Assembly (NCBI RefSeq): GCF_039908635.1
Contig: NZ_CP150918.1
Span: 1,674,001 to 1,738,000, forward strand
Direction: 5' to 3'
DNA: 64,000 bases
DNA from: Pseudomonas purpurea
Lineage (GTDB): Bacteria; Pseudomonadota; Gammaproteobacteria; Pseudomonadales; Pseudomonadaceae
Part shown: piece by piece, positions 32,132 to 40,135 of the stretch
How positions within the stretch are numbered: the stretch's first letter is position 1
How the letters are laid out: every line of letters starts with the position of its first letter
The notes under the pieces: model-generated
What the model saw: only the letters and a program-made list of their open reading frames with translations
Databases searched by the model: none
Told to the model about the DNA's origin: nothing
Program-made: the position numbers and the translations under genes

Positions 32132-33838
32132 ATGTATTTACTCACCCTCGGGAAGAGGCTGTGTGTCGCTTTACCCTGTCTGTTGCTTGCCTTGCAGGCC
32201 TACGCCGCACCGACGCCTGGCGAGCAGGATCTGATTCGTGACCGCCAGGACCGCTTGCTCGAAGAGCAGCGTCGACGGCTCGAAGAACTCAAGGAATTGC
32301 CTGGCAAACAGGCGGTGCCCACGGAGCCTGCGGGGCCTGCCGATACGCGTTGTTTTCCGATCACGGACATCGAACTCAAGGGTGCCGACAGCTTGTCGGC
32401 CGGTGAGCGCGAGCGGCTGATCAAGCCTTACATCGGTCAGTGCCTGGGCGTGACCCAGCTCAATGATTTGCTCAAGGTCATCACCGATTACTACCTCGAA
32501 AAGGGCCTGGTCACCAGCCGTGCGTACTTGCCACAGCAGGACCTGTCCTCGGGGCATTTGAGTGTGATGGTGGTCGAGGGCAAGCTCGAAGGCCTTAAGG
32601 GTGTCGAGGGCAGCAAGCTCTCGGACCGGGAGTTGGCCATGGCGTTTCCCGGCAAAACCGGTGAGTTGGTCAACCTGCGGGAAATCGAGCAGCTTGTGGA
32701 CCAGTTGAACCGCTTGCCGTCCAATCAGGCGCAGATGGAGTTGTCGCCGGGCAAGAATGTGGGTGGCAGCGAAGTGCTGGTCAAGAACACCCCGCAAAAG
32801 CCCTGGCGCGCCAGCCTGTCGCGCAACAACGATGGCCAGCGCAGCACCGGCGAGCAGCAGTGGGGCACCACCCTGGACTGGGACAGCCCGTTGGGGCTGG
32901 CGGATCAGTTGTCGCTGCGCGGCGGTCACGATGCGATGACCGATCACCAGCACACCTCCAACAACGCGATGCTCGCCTACAACGTGCCGTGGGGCTGGTG
33001 GAATTTCAGTTACAGCTACAACCAGAGCGAATACCGCTCCCAGACGCCGTCCAACGGTTACAACTTCAAGCTGACCGGCGACAGCGAAATCCATTCGTTA
33101 CGTGCCGAGCGGGTCATCCACCGCGATGCTGTCAGCAAGACGTCGTTGAGCACCGGCCTGACGTACCTGCGCACCAACAACTTTGTCGAAGACAGCAAGC
33201 TCGACCTGAGCAGCAACCGGCTGAGTGAATCGCAGTTCGGCATTAACCACGGGCGACGCATCGGCGGGGCGTTCGTCAACCTTGATCTTGGCACGCAGAA
33301 CGGCATTGGCGCGTTCGATGCTCAGGGCAACGGTCATCCAAAACCTGGCAAATCCGACGCACGCTACCGCAAATACACGGCCACCCTCAGCTACTTGCAG
33401 CCGTTCAAGCTGTGGGGCGAGTCCTTGAGTTTCAGCAGCCTGATGACCGGTCAGCGCAGCGAGGACGTGTTGTTCAGTCCGCAGCGCATGAGCCTCGGCG
33501 GGCAGTCGTCGATTCGGGGTTACAAGGATCAGTCGCTGTCGGGTGACAGCGGTGGATACTGGCGCAACGATCTGCGCTGGAGCCGTCCGGTGACCCTGGA
33601 ATGGCTGCGCCCGGTGTTCGCGGAATATGGCACCAGCCTGGGTTACGACCAAGGCGTGATTCGTAACAACCGCTACAACGATGATCAACATGGGCGCGTC
33701 TCCAGCAACTCGCTGGAGCTGTTTGCCCGTGGCGAGCACGTGACCGCCAGTGTGACGTTTGCTCATTCTCTGGAGCGCCCGGATGCGCTGCCCGAGCGCG
33801 AAACCCCGATCTACTTCCGTCTGGATCTGCTGATCTAG
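32132..33838 (+). CDS. TpsB outer-membrane transporter (ShlB/FhaC/HecB type)
   Basis: A 568-residue type Vb transporter that secretes TpsA proteins through the outer membrane. Signal peptide residues 1-25 (ending AYA). Then a charged helix (RDRQDRLLEEQRRRLEEL) like the FhaC plug helix, a POTRA region (ITDIELKGADSL...VMVVEGKLEG, about 75-230) and a 16-strand-type barrel. Loop L6 signature is SSIRGYKDQSLSGDSG (residues ~455-470). GAGGGA lies six bases before the ATG and forms part of the sequence shared with the tpsA1 leader. It is the only TpsB in the window and shares its promoter type with both tpsA genes, so it likely serves both. The last residue is Ile rather than Phe, somewhat unusual for a barrel. 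Confidence 0.93.
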   Translation: MYLLTLGKRLCVALPCLLLALQAYAAPTPGEQDLIRDRQDRLLEEQRRRLEELKELPGKQAVPTEPAGPADTRCFPITDIELKGADSLSAGERERLIKPYIGQCLGVTQLNDLLKVITDYYLEKGLVTSRAYLPQQDLSSGHLSVMVVEGKLEGLKGVEGSKLSDRELAMAFPGKTGELVNLREIEQLVDQLNRLPSNQAQMELSPGKNVGGSEVLVKNTPQKPWRASLSRNNDGQRSTGEQQWGTTLDWDSPLGLADQLSLRGGHDAMTDHQHTSNNAMLAYNVPWGWWNFSYSYNQSEYRSQTPSNGYNFKLTGDSEIHSLRAERVIHRDAVSKTSLSTGLTYLRTNNFVEDSKLDLSSNRLSESQFGINHGRRIGGAFVNLDLGTQNGIGAFDAQGNGHPKPGKSDARYRKYTATLSYLQPFKLWGESLSFSSLMTGQRSEDVLFSPQRMSLGGQSSIRGYKDQSLSGDSGGYWRNDLRWSRPVTLEWLRPVFAEYGTSLGYDQGVIRNNRYNDDQHGRVSSNSLELFARGEHVTASVTFAHSLERPDALPERETPIYFRLDLLI

Positions 33839-33847
33839 GTTGCGAAC

Positions 33848-33891
33848 AAAAAAAGGCCAGCCCTCGATGATTTATCGAGGGCTGGCCTTTT
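33848..33891. terminator. Bidirectional rho-independent terminator after tpsB
   Basis: Seventeen-base perfect arms (33852-33868 and 33874-33890) flanked by an A-run on one side and Ts on the other. It separates tpsB from the convergent DUF899 gene. Confidence 0.93.
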
Positions 33892-33917
33892 GCGTTAAAG
33901 CACTTTCACGGTGTGCC

Positions 33918-34655
33918 TCATTCACAGCCGCATTGTTTGTCAGCCGGTTGGGCGTCGTAGCGGTCGTGGTGCCGCACCCATTCCATGATCTGTTCTTCGT
34001 TGCGGCCCTTGGGCGTCAGGTCCAGGAAGTTATAGGCGCCGACCAGCAGGTCCAGGCCTCGGGCGTACGTGGAATAAGTGTGGAAAATTTCGCCGGCAGG
34101 GTTGCGAGAAAACACGCTGAGGCCGGGGAGTTCTTCTTCGGCGCCGTCGGTTTTTTCGTAGTTGTAGGTGGCGGTGCCGGCGGCGACTTCAGCCGCCGAG
34201 GCCAGCACGCCGAAGTCGTGGTTGAAGTCGTCCCCGGCCGATGACACCCATTCAAACTGCCAGCCCATGCGCCGTTTGAAGGCCTGGAACTGTTCGAACG
34301 GCGCGTGGGAAACCGCCACCAGCGCGATGTCGTGATGGGCCAGATGCTGGTTGGCGCCGTCGATGTGGTCGGACAGGAATGAGCAGCCAGGGCAGCCTTC
34401 GTCCCAGCCTTCACCAAACATGAAGTGATAGACGATCAGTTGGCTGTTGCCGCCAAACAGGTCGGCCAGCGACAACACACCGTTCGGGCCCTGGAAGCGG
34501 TAGGGCTTGTCGATTTTTACCCAGGGCAATGCGCGACGTTCGGCGCTGAGTTTGTCCCGTTCCCGGGTGAAGGCCTTTTCGTGGAGCAAATGCTGCTGGC
34601 GGGCCGCGAGCCATTCCTCTCGGGACACGACCGGGTGCTGTTCGGCGCTGTTCAT
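33918..34655 (-). CDS. DUF899 family thioredoxin-fold protein
   Basis: A 245-residue cytosolic protein of the DUF899 family, which has a thioredoxin-like fold and no established reaction. Typical features seen: the N-terminal helix VSREEWLAARQQHLLHEKAFTRERD, the block ALPWVKIDKPYRF, MFGEGWDEGCPGCSFLSDHIDG with a CPGC pair in the redox-motif position, and HTYSTYARGLD near the end. A cysteine motif QCGCE closes the protein. Start ATG 34655 has AGGAGGG seven bases upstream; the longer frame to 34682 would run through that site. It is convergent with tpsB. Confidence 0.88.
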   Translation of the reverse strand: MNSAEQHPVVSREEWLAARQQHLLHEKAFTRERDKLSAERRALPWVKIDKPYRFQGPNGVLSLADLFGGNSQLIVYHFMFGEGWDEGCPGCSFLSDHIDGANQHLAHHDIALVAVSHAPFEQFQAFKRRMGWQFEWVSSAGDDFNHDFGVLASAAEVAAGTATYNYEKTDGAEEELPGLSVFSRNPAGEIFHTYSTYARGLDLLVGAYNFLDLTPKGRNEEQIMEWVRHHDRYDAQPADKQCGCE

Positions 34656-34833
34656 GATGTTCCCTCCTGCGATGGTTGCCATGAGTGTCTACACAGCCTA
34701 GTCGTTTGGCCGGGCGGCCAATCGACACGCCGCTGGTCGGTCACGGCGCCCCCGAAAACTTCGCTGAACGCCTGTCCACAGTCCCTGTCACACCCTATGA
34801 AGGCATCTCATTCTGTGTGGAGGTTGAATCAGG

Positions 34834-35226
34834 ATGACGACTTACAACTGGGATTTGATTGAGCGACTGCTGCACGAAGTGCAGAACGGCGCCGGTCACA
34901 GCTTTACCCCGCGTCCCTATGCCGAGCAACACGCGGCGGCGATGGCGGCTGAGGGTGAACCGATCGGCAATCTGGACGACTTGAAAGTCACGGCCACCGA
35001 GTACGAAAAGCTTTTGCTGGACCGTGGTTTCATTGCCCCGCGACCCGAGGATGAGGGCGGCAATGGCGAGAATTTTGTCCTGACGCCCCGTGGGGCCAGT
35101 TTGCTGAGCCTGCTGGACAGCAGCATTCCGGGCCACGATCACCCGCGGCAAGTGCTGGACGAGCAGGTGGATGCGCTGGATGAAGCGACGTTTGATGAAG
35201 TGGCGTCGACCGTGCAGATCGCTTGA
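34834..35226 (+). CDS. DUF2513-like winged-helix hypothetical protein
   Basis: A 130-residue protein beginning MTTYNWDLIERLLHEVQN, like DUF2513 proteins, which are predicted winged-helix DNA binders. LDDLKVTATEYEKLLLDRGFI and NFVLTPRGASLLSLLDS fit a helix-turn-helix plus wing. The C-terminal 30 residues are acidic. A Shine-Dalgarno (GGAGG, with CAGG nearer) precedes the ATG. No partner gene is evident: the neighbours are divergent (DUF899) and convergent (DUF6279). Regulatory role is inferred from fold only. Confidence 0.7.
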   Translation: MTTYNWDLIERLLHEVQNGAGHSFTPRPYAEQHAAAMAAEGEPIGNLDDLKVTATEYEKLLLDRGFIAPRPEDEGGNGENFVLTPRGASLLSLLDSSIPGHDHPRQVLDEQVDALDEATFDEVASTVQIA

Positions 35227-35239
35227 GTCGGGAGATTGA

Positions 35240-36109
35240 TCAGGTGCGTTGGGCCGTCTTGAGGCACTTCAAGGCGCTGAAGTCGCTGCGCACTTTGTCG
35301 ATTTTCTTCAGCAACCGTTGGCGCTGCACCGGCGTGCTGTCGGCCATCACGTCCACTATCAGGCTGCGAGCCTGGGTTTCGGTGTTGGCATAGGCTTGGC
35401 GATAGGCCGGCGTCCACAGGGTTTCGCGGTTCACCAGCAGGGTTTCGATGCGCTGCGGGAAGTCGCTGGCCTGGCGTTGCGCCACGGCTGCGCTGAACTG
35501 CGCCTGCCAGTGGGCGCGGTTGGCGATCCATTGCTGATTCTGGTCGCCGAGGGCGTTGGACCATGTCACCACGCGTTCGCGTTGGGATGCAGACAATGGA
35601 CCCAGCCAGTCGCTCAGGCGCTTTTCCATGCGCTCACCCCGTTGCGCGATTTGCTGCGCGAGTGGCGGTTTGACGTACTGGTCCTGGCGTTCTTGCAGGT
35701 CTTTGGCAAACGCCTGGTTCATCTCATCGACTTGCTGATCGTTGAGCCCTTGCAGCAACTCGACGGTGGACGGCGTGATCTGCCGGGCGGTCTGGGCAAT
35801 CGCCTGTTTGGCTTCCTGGGTGCGCAATTGCAGGGCGGCGTCGTTGATCTGGTGGGTTTCGACCATGTGCTGCAAGCGATCCAGCCAGGCGAGGTAACCG
35901 GGGAGTTGAGTGGTGCAGTGCCAACTGAGGTGTTCCTTGAGGCGGTCGTTGAACCAGCCTTTTTGCTCGCGGGTCATGTCCAGGTAGTCACTGAGCGACC
36001 ACGGGATGATGACGTCGAGGTTGCGGTAGGCCAGGCCGACGCGGTTGCACGCGCACAGTGTGAGGCTGAGCGTGGCGAGGAAGACGAGGCGTTTCAACCG
36101 GCGCGACAT
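35240..36109 (-). CDS. DUF6279-type lipoprotein
   Basis: A 289-residue predicted lipoprotein: positive N-terminus, hydrophobic core FLATLSLTL, lipobox LCAC with Cys21. The mature part is almost wholly helical (YLDMTREQKGWFNDRLKEHLSWH, MEKRLSDWLGPLSASQRERVVTWSN), as in the DUF6279 family found in pseudomonads. Function unknown. ATG 36109 is preferred over the TTG at 36115 because AAGGA lies seven bases upstream of it. Confidence 0.82.
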   Translation of the reverse strand: MSRRLKRLVFLATLSLTLCACNRVGLAYRNLDVIIPWSLSDYLDMTREQKGWFNDRLKEHLSWHCTTQLPGYLAWLDRLQHMVETHQINDAALQLRTQEAKQAIAQTARQITPSTVELLQGLNDQQVDEMNQAFAKDLQERQDQYVKPPLAQQIAQRGERMEKRLSDWLGPLSASQRERVVTWSNALGDQNQQWIANRAHWQAQFSAAVAQRQASDFPQRIETLLVNRETLWTPAYRQAYANTETQARSLIVDVMADSTPVQRQRLLKKIDKVRSDFSALKCLKTAQRT

Positions 36110-36257
36110 GGACAAGTCCTTCCGAAGGCGTAGGTCCTGAATCTGAACGCAGGAAGAGCCTGACGGTTCAGACGATCTCGGTCTTGAAGGATAGGGGGCT
36201 TTTGTCGAACGTGATGCAAGAGGGTAAGCGAGGGTGGTGCGGGAGGGTTCCAGTCCT

Positions 36258-36280
36258 AGCGTTTCGAGGCACGAAACGCT
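36258..36280 (-). terminator. Hairpin downstream of the 62-residue gene
   Basis: Perfect 9-bp arms AGCGTTTCG and CGAAACGCT with a 5-base loop, extendable with one bulge. It is about 25 bases after the stop of the leftward small gene. No T-tract follows on that strand. Confidence 0.45.
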
Positions 36281-36306
36281 TAGGGACCAGGGTGACGCGA
36301 GGGGTG

Positions 36307-36495
36307 TTACTTTTTGCCCAGCGTGATCTGCTTGGACGGGCCGAATGTCTGGCCGCTGACGCCTTTGGCAATTTGCTGGATCTCGCCGCCGGACTTGAGG
36401 AAAGCAGCAATCTGGTCGTTGATCGATTCGCTGGTTTCAACGGCTGGAGCTGGCTTTGCTTTGCTGTTGGATGCTTTTACACGCATGGCGGCCAT
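36307..36495 (-). CDS. Small basic conserved hypothetical protein (62 aa)
   Basis: The product has a basic, disordered start (MAAMRVKASNSKAKPAP) and a compact half SINDQIAAFLKSGGEIQQIAKGVSGQTFGPSKQ. It lacks membrane or export signals. Two ATGs (36495 and 36486) are possible: the only purine-rich signal, CAGG, sits three bases from the first and twelve from the second, so the start is uncertain. The helix-rich second half suggests a nucleic-acid or protein-binding role, but nothing in the sequence proves it. Confidence 0.65.
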   Translation of the reverse strand: MAAMRVKASNSKAKPAPAVETSESINDQIAAFLKSGGEIQQIAKGVSGQTFGPSKQITLGKK

Positions 36496-36844
36496 TAACC
36501 TGTAGAAAATTAACTTGGCCAGGCATCGTACAGGAATTACTTGACAATTGCTTGGTAAATATCCCCCTGAAATTATCGGTGCGGGGGCTGGTTAATTCTG
36601 GATTGTTGTTTGAAATAACCGTCTAACCTGCTGTTTTAAATAAGAACCTGGGCATCAATAGTTTCCCGGACGGGCGAATGATCTCAGGGCAAATGCCCGG
36701 ATTGGTCTGACGAGCGGGGCGCTGTGCGGTCAAAACCCACGGAAAATGAGCCTCGCAGTGGATTTTCCCGCGCCACCTGGCCGGTGACCCAACGGCGTCG
36801 GTAAAAACGGGTAGAATGCCGCCCACGCAATGAGGGTATTGGAA
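36496..36844. other. Intergenic region, nothing recognised beyond a candidate -10
   Basis: Divergent spacer between the 62-residue gene and the S1 protein gene. TAGAAT at 36812-36817 is a good -10 for the rightward gene, but no matching -35 is seen. No open frame with a credible start was found. Confidence 0.4.
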
Positions 36845-37681
36845 ATGGCTTTAGTCGGGCGTTACAACAGTTTGCAAGTGGTTAAACACACTAACTTTGG
36901 TTTGTATCTGGATGGCGGTGCGGATGGCGAAATTCTGCTGCCTAACCGATATATTCCAAAAGATATTCCCAGTGAAGATGAAGACTGGCTGAACGTTTTT
37001 GTTTATTTGGACAGCGATGACAAACTCATCGCAACTACCGAAAAACCAAAAGTTCAGGTCGGTGAATTCGCCAGCCTTAAAGTCGTTGAAGTCAACAGCA
37101 TCGGCGTGTTCCTCGATTGGGGCCTGCCAAAAGACCTGCTGTTGCCGTATTCCGAAGAAAAGCGCCAGATGACCGCCGGTGAATACTGCGTGGTGCACGT
37201 CTACCTCGACAAGCACACCCGCCGTATCACCGCGACCGCACGTCTGGACCGTTACCTGGACAAGACTCCGGCCAACTACAAGCCTGGCCAGGAAGTGGAT
37301 TTGCTGGTGGCCGAAGCGACCGACATGGGCTTCAAGGCGATCATCAACAACAAGCACTGGGGCCTGATCCACAAGAACGAAATCTTCAAGTTCATGCGCG
37401 CCGGCAAGGAAGAGAAAGGCTTCATCAAGGAAGTGCGTGCCGACGGCAAGATCAGCCTGAGCCTGCAACCGGTGGGTGAAGAAGCGTCCTCCAGCCTGAA
37501 CTCGAAGATCCTCGCCAAGTTGCGTGATAACAACGGCACCCTGCCGATCAGCGACAAGAGCGATCCGGCGCTGATCAGCAGTATGTTCGGCGTCAGTAAG
37601 GGCAACTTCAAGAAGGCCATCGGCGCGCTCTACAAGAACGGCCAGATTGTCATTCATGCCGACCGCATTGAACTGAGCTGA
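36845..37681 (+). CDS. CvfB/YitL-family S1 RNA-binding protein
   Basis: A 278-residue cytoplasmic protein of the CvfB family: three S1-like beta-barrel units (residues ~5-65, 70-135, 150-215) and a C-terminal winged-helix-like end (SSMFGVSKGNFKKAIGALYKNGQI). Diagnostic stretches are NFGLYLDGGADGEILLPNRYIP, SIGVFLDWGLPKDLLLPYSEE and DMGFKAIINNKHWGLIHKNEIF. Members bind RNA and affect virulence gene expression in Staphylococcus; the role in pseudomonads is open. ATG 36845 has GAGGG eight bases upstream and gives the family N-terminus; the ATG at 36830 is part of the leader. A terminator follows. Confidence 0.9.
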   Translation: MALVGRYNSLQVVKHTNFGLYLDGGADGEILLPNRYIPKDIPSEDEDWLNVFVYLDSDDKLIATTEKPKVQVGEFASLKVVEVNSIGVFLDWGLPKDLLLPYSEEKRQMTAGEYCVVHVYLDKHTRRITATARLDRYLDKTPANYKPGQEVDLLVAEATDMGFKAIINNKHWGLIHKNEIFKFMRAGKEEKGFIKEVRADGKISLSLQPVGEEASSSLNSKILAKLRDNNGTLPISDKSDPALISSMFGVSKGNFKKAIGALYKNGQIVIHADRIELS

Positions 37682-37710
37682 CTTCGCTTCCCACAAGGAC
37701 CGGCCGGCAT

Positions 37711-37749
37711 GAAAAAACGCGTGTTGCCTGACATGGCTCGCGTTTTTAC
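37711..37749 (+). terminator. Terminator after the S1 protein gene
   Basis: AAAAACGCG (37713-37721) pairs with CGCGTTTTT (37739-37747). An outer GGCCGG/CCGGCC pairing can extend the structure. Confidence 0.7.
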
Positions 37750-37885
37750 GGCCGGACGGTCTTTGGCTGGCGCCGACGCATCCGGCCGTATGATGATTAA
37801 TCGCCACCCCTATTTTTGCCTCGTCCGGGGCTTTTTCAGGTTGTCGAGAAACTGCCATGTGTTTACCGATTCATGAGGTGTCGCC

Positions 37886-38815
37886 GTGAGCGCCACGCGG
37901 CGCAGCGCCGATGGTTTTGCCCTGCAAGTGATGCTCGGCCTGTGTCTGGTCTGGGGCGTGCAGCAGGTGATGATCAAGTGGGCGGCGGCGGACATCGCGC
38001 CGGTCATGCAAGCGGCGGGGCGCTCGGGTATTTCGGCGTTGCTGGTCGGCTTGCTGATCTGCTGGAAGGGCGGCTGGGGGCAGGTCGGCCACACGTGGCG
38101 CGGCGGTTTGCTGGCCGGCAGCCTGTTCGCCATCGAGTTCCTGTTTATCGCCGAGGGTCTGCAACTGACCACGGCGGCGCACATGTCGGTGTTTCTCTAC
38201 ACCGCGCCGATCTTCACCGCGTTGGGGGTGCATTGGCTGTTGCCGAGCGAGCGTTTGCGACCGCTGCAATGGTTGGGAATTGTCCTGGCGTTTATCGGGA
38301 TCGCGACGGCGTTCGCCGGGGGCGTGTCGTGGGACAACCTAGACCGACGCATGTTGCTCGGTGATGCCTTCGGGGTGCTGGCCGGCGCGGCGTGGGGCGC
38401 GACCACGGTGGTGGTGCGTGCCTCGCGTCTGTCTGAAGCGCCGGTGACCCTGACCCTGTTTTACCAACTGATCGTCGGCTTCGTCGGGCTGCTGCTGATC
38501 GCCGCGCTGAGCGGGCAAATCACCCATGTCAGCCTGACGCCGGTCGCGGTGGCCAGCGTGCTGTTTCAAGGGCTGGTGGTGTCGTTCTGCAGTTACCTGA
38601 TCTGGTTCTGGCTGCTGCGTCGCTACTTGGCGGCAAACCTGGCCGTGTTCTCCTTCATGACGCCGTTGTTCGGCGTCACGTTTGGCGTGTTGCTGCTCAA
38701 TGAAACGCTGACGATCAACTTCATTGTCGGCGCGGTGCTGGTGTTGCTGGGGATCACGTTCGTCAGCGCGGAGCAGTGGCTGCGCCGTCGTTTGCGCAAC
38801 GTCCTGGAGCGTTGA
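37886..38815 (+). CDS. EamA/DMT-family transporter
   Basis: A 309-residue inner-membrane protein with ten hydrophobic segments forming two EamA repeats. Examples: MLGLCLVWGVQQVMIKWAA at the start of repeat one, DAFGVLAGAAWGATTVVVRA opening repeat two, and FMTPLFGVTFGVLLLNETLT, the conserved end motif. The tail is arginine-rich. Substrate unknown. Start is GTG at 37886, with GAGGTG just upstream and the family N-terminus following. It is probably a single-gene unit. Confidence 0.88.
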   Translation: MSATRRSADGFALQVMLGLCLVWGVQQVMIKWAAADIAPVMQAAGRSGISALLVGLLICWKGGWGQVGHTWRGGLLAGSLFAIEFLFIAEGLQLTTAAHMSVFLYTAPIFTALGVHWLLPSERLRPLQWLGIVLAFIGIATAFAGGVSWDNLDRRMLLGDAFGVLAGAAWGATTVVVRASRLSEAPVTLTLFYQLIVGFVGLLLIAALSGQITHVSLTPVAVASVLFQGLVVSFCSYLIWFWLLRRYLAANLAVFSFMTPLFGVTFGVLLLNETLTINFIVGAVLVLLGITFVSAEQWLRRRLRNVLER

Positions 38816-38881
38816 CTGGGCGCAGCAACAGGGCACCCGCTCCCGCGAGCGTTGCATCACCAGTTGCATGCAGGCCAGGAA

Positions 38882-38903
38882 GGGCGTGCCGTATAGCACG
38901 CCC
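38882..38903. other. Stable hairpin after the EamA gene
   Basis: GGGCGTGC (38882-38889) and GCACGCCC (38896-38903) form a perfect 8-bp stem with a 6-base loop. No T-run follows. It may protect the 3' end of the EamA transcript or be part of the leader of the next small gene. The rest of 38816-39083 shows nothing I can name. Confidence 0.4.
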
Positions 38904-39083
38904 CCTGGATCGAGCTGCAACAGGCGGCGCACCCGGTGGCGGTGTGAATGGCCGGGTGGATTTGGTTTGATTCGGTAACAGATCATTGCTAACTCAAGCG
39001 AGCATTGAGTAGGACTTCGGACTACTATCTGTATGAAGCGTCTACAGAACCCGGTCGCTCAGCATTACCCTGAAGGGGGCACC

Positions 39084-39212
39084 ATGAAAGAGAAACTCCA
39101 AAACTGGCTTCATGACCTCGGTGTCGCGCTTGGTTTGATCGAACCGCCTCTGCAGCCTGTGCCGATTCGCACTGACGACGAGCAGCGTCGCCGGCAGCAA
39201 CGCCGTCGCTAA
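39084..39212 (+). CDS. Short PA1414-like conserved protein (42 aa)
   Basis: Too short for most gene finders: ATG at 39084 with AAGGGGG seven to eight bases upstream, TAA at 39212. The product MKEKLQNWLHDLGVALGLIE... is an amphipathic helix followed by a proline-containing linker and an arginine-rich end (RRRQQRRR). I believe it matches the small Pseudomonas family named after PA1414; this is from memory and not checked. No function is known to me. Its neighbour downstream is the divergent-side end of the MBL hydrolase gene; a CTGGCCGT/ACGGCCAG hairpin lies at 39222-39245, probably the 3' end of its transcript. Confidence 0.72.
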   Translation: MKEKLQNWLHDLGVALGLIEPPLQPVPIRTDDEQRRRQQRRR

Positions 39213-39325
39213 GCGATGACCCTGGCCGTTCATGTGTACGGCCAGGTACAACGTCTCTGGTCCATTCCCGCAGCCCGGTTGTGAACGTGTCTTTTGCCGG
39301 TGTGTTCGCCCCGACAGCACGTGCG

Positions 39326-40051
39326 TCATGGATGCCGAGCCATCCAAGCATCAATCATCGCCCTCAAGTATTCCCCCGAAAAACTTCCGAAATGCCCACC
39401 GTGCACCGTGCGGATCGGCAGCGTGCGCAAGCGTTGCAGGCTGGTGGCGTAATCCTCGAGGTTGGAGTGGTAGGCGTCTTCGACCAACGGCCCGTCATAG
39501 ATGATGTCGCCGCTGAACAACGTCCCGGTGACCGCTTCAAACAGGCTGATGCCGCCCGGTGAATGGCCGGGTGTGTGCAGCACCTGCAACACTCGGTTAC
39601 CCAGGTCGAGCACATCGCCGTCCTCGATCAGACCGGTGGCCGGTGCAGCCTTGACCCGATACTCGGCGTAGCACAGCGGGCAGTCCGGGTGGGCTTCGAA
39701 CATGTCGTCGCCGACACAGGCTGCCGACAAGGTGTTGTCGCCATCAGGTTTGGCGAGGATCTGCGCTTCGGCTGGATGCACCAGCCGCACGGGGAACTCG
39801 TGATGCCCGGCAATGTGATCGAAATGGCAATGACTGGCCACCGCCAGCAACGGGCGTTCGGTGAGCCACGGCAACTGCTCGCGTAGGCTGACCAGCCCGG
39901 AACCGCTGTCCAGCAGCAGGTCCTTGTCGCGACCCTGAATGTGCCACAGGTTGCAGCGGTAGAAAGGGCGGATGTACGGTTCGTGAATCAGTCGGATGCC
40001 GTCACTCAGCTGTTTGACCTCGAACCACTGATCGCGGCTGACGATCTTCAT
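39326..40051 (-). CDS. MBL-fold metallo-hydrolase
   Basis: A 241-residue cytosolic enzyme of the metallo-beta-lactamase superfamily. Metal ligands are visible: HCHFDH (His74, His76, Asp78, His79), a further His in LHTPGHSPGG, Asp in FSGDIIYDG, and a late HGGHFG. Such enzymes hydrolyse thioesters, lactones or phosphodiesters with two zinc or iron ions; the substrate is not evident. Cysteines in HPDCPLCYAEY are unusual and may mark a subfamily. It follows the symporter gene in the same direction with an 84-base gap, so co-transcription is possible. Confidence 0.85.
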   Translation of the reverse strand: MKIVSRDQWFEVKQLSDGIRLIHEPYIRPFYRCNLWHIQGRDKDLLLDSGSGLVSLREQLPWLTERPLLAVASHCHFDHIAGHHEFPVRLVHPAEAQILAKPDGDNTLSAACVGDDMFEAHPDCPLCYAEYRVKAAPATGLIEDGDVLDLGNRVLQVLHTPGHSPGGISLFEAVTGTLFSGDIIYDGPLVEDAYHSNLEDYATSLQRLRTLPIRTVHGGHFGSFSGEYLRAMIDAWMARHP

Positions 40052-40135
40052 GCAGGTTTTCTCCAGACGAAAAAAAACGGGTACGGCAACCGACGCCGCA
40101 CCCGTCGAAGAAAAAGTTGAACCGTTGCGTTGAGC

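Noticed and set aside
38960..39000. Possible Anr/FNR box before the 42-aa gene
   Set aside because: TTGAT is present, but the second half-site does not fit TTGAT-N4-ATCAA at the right spacing.
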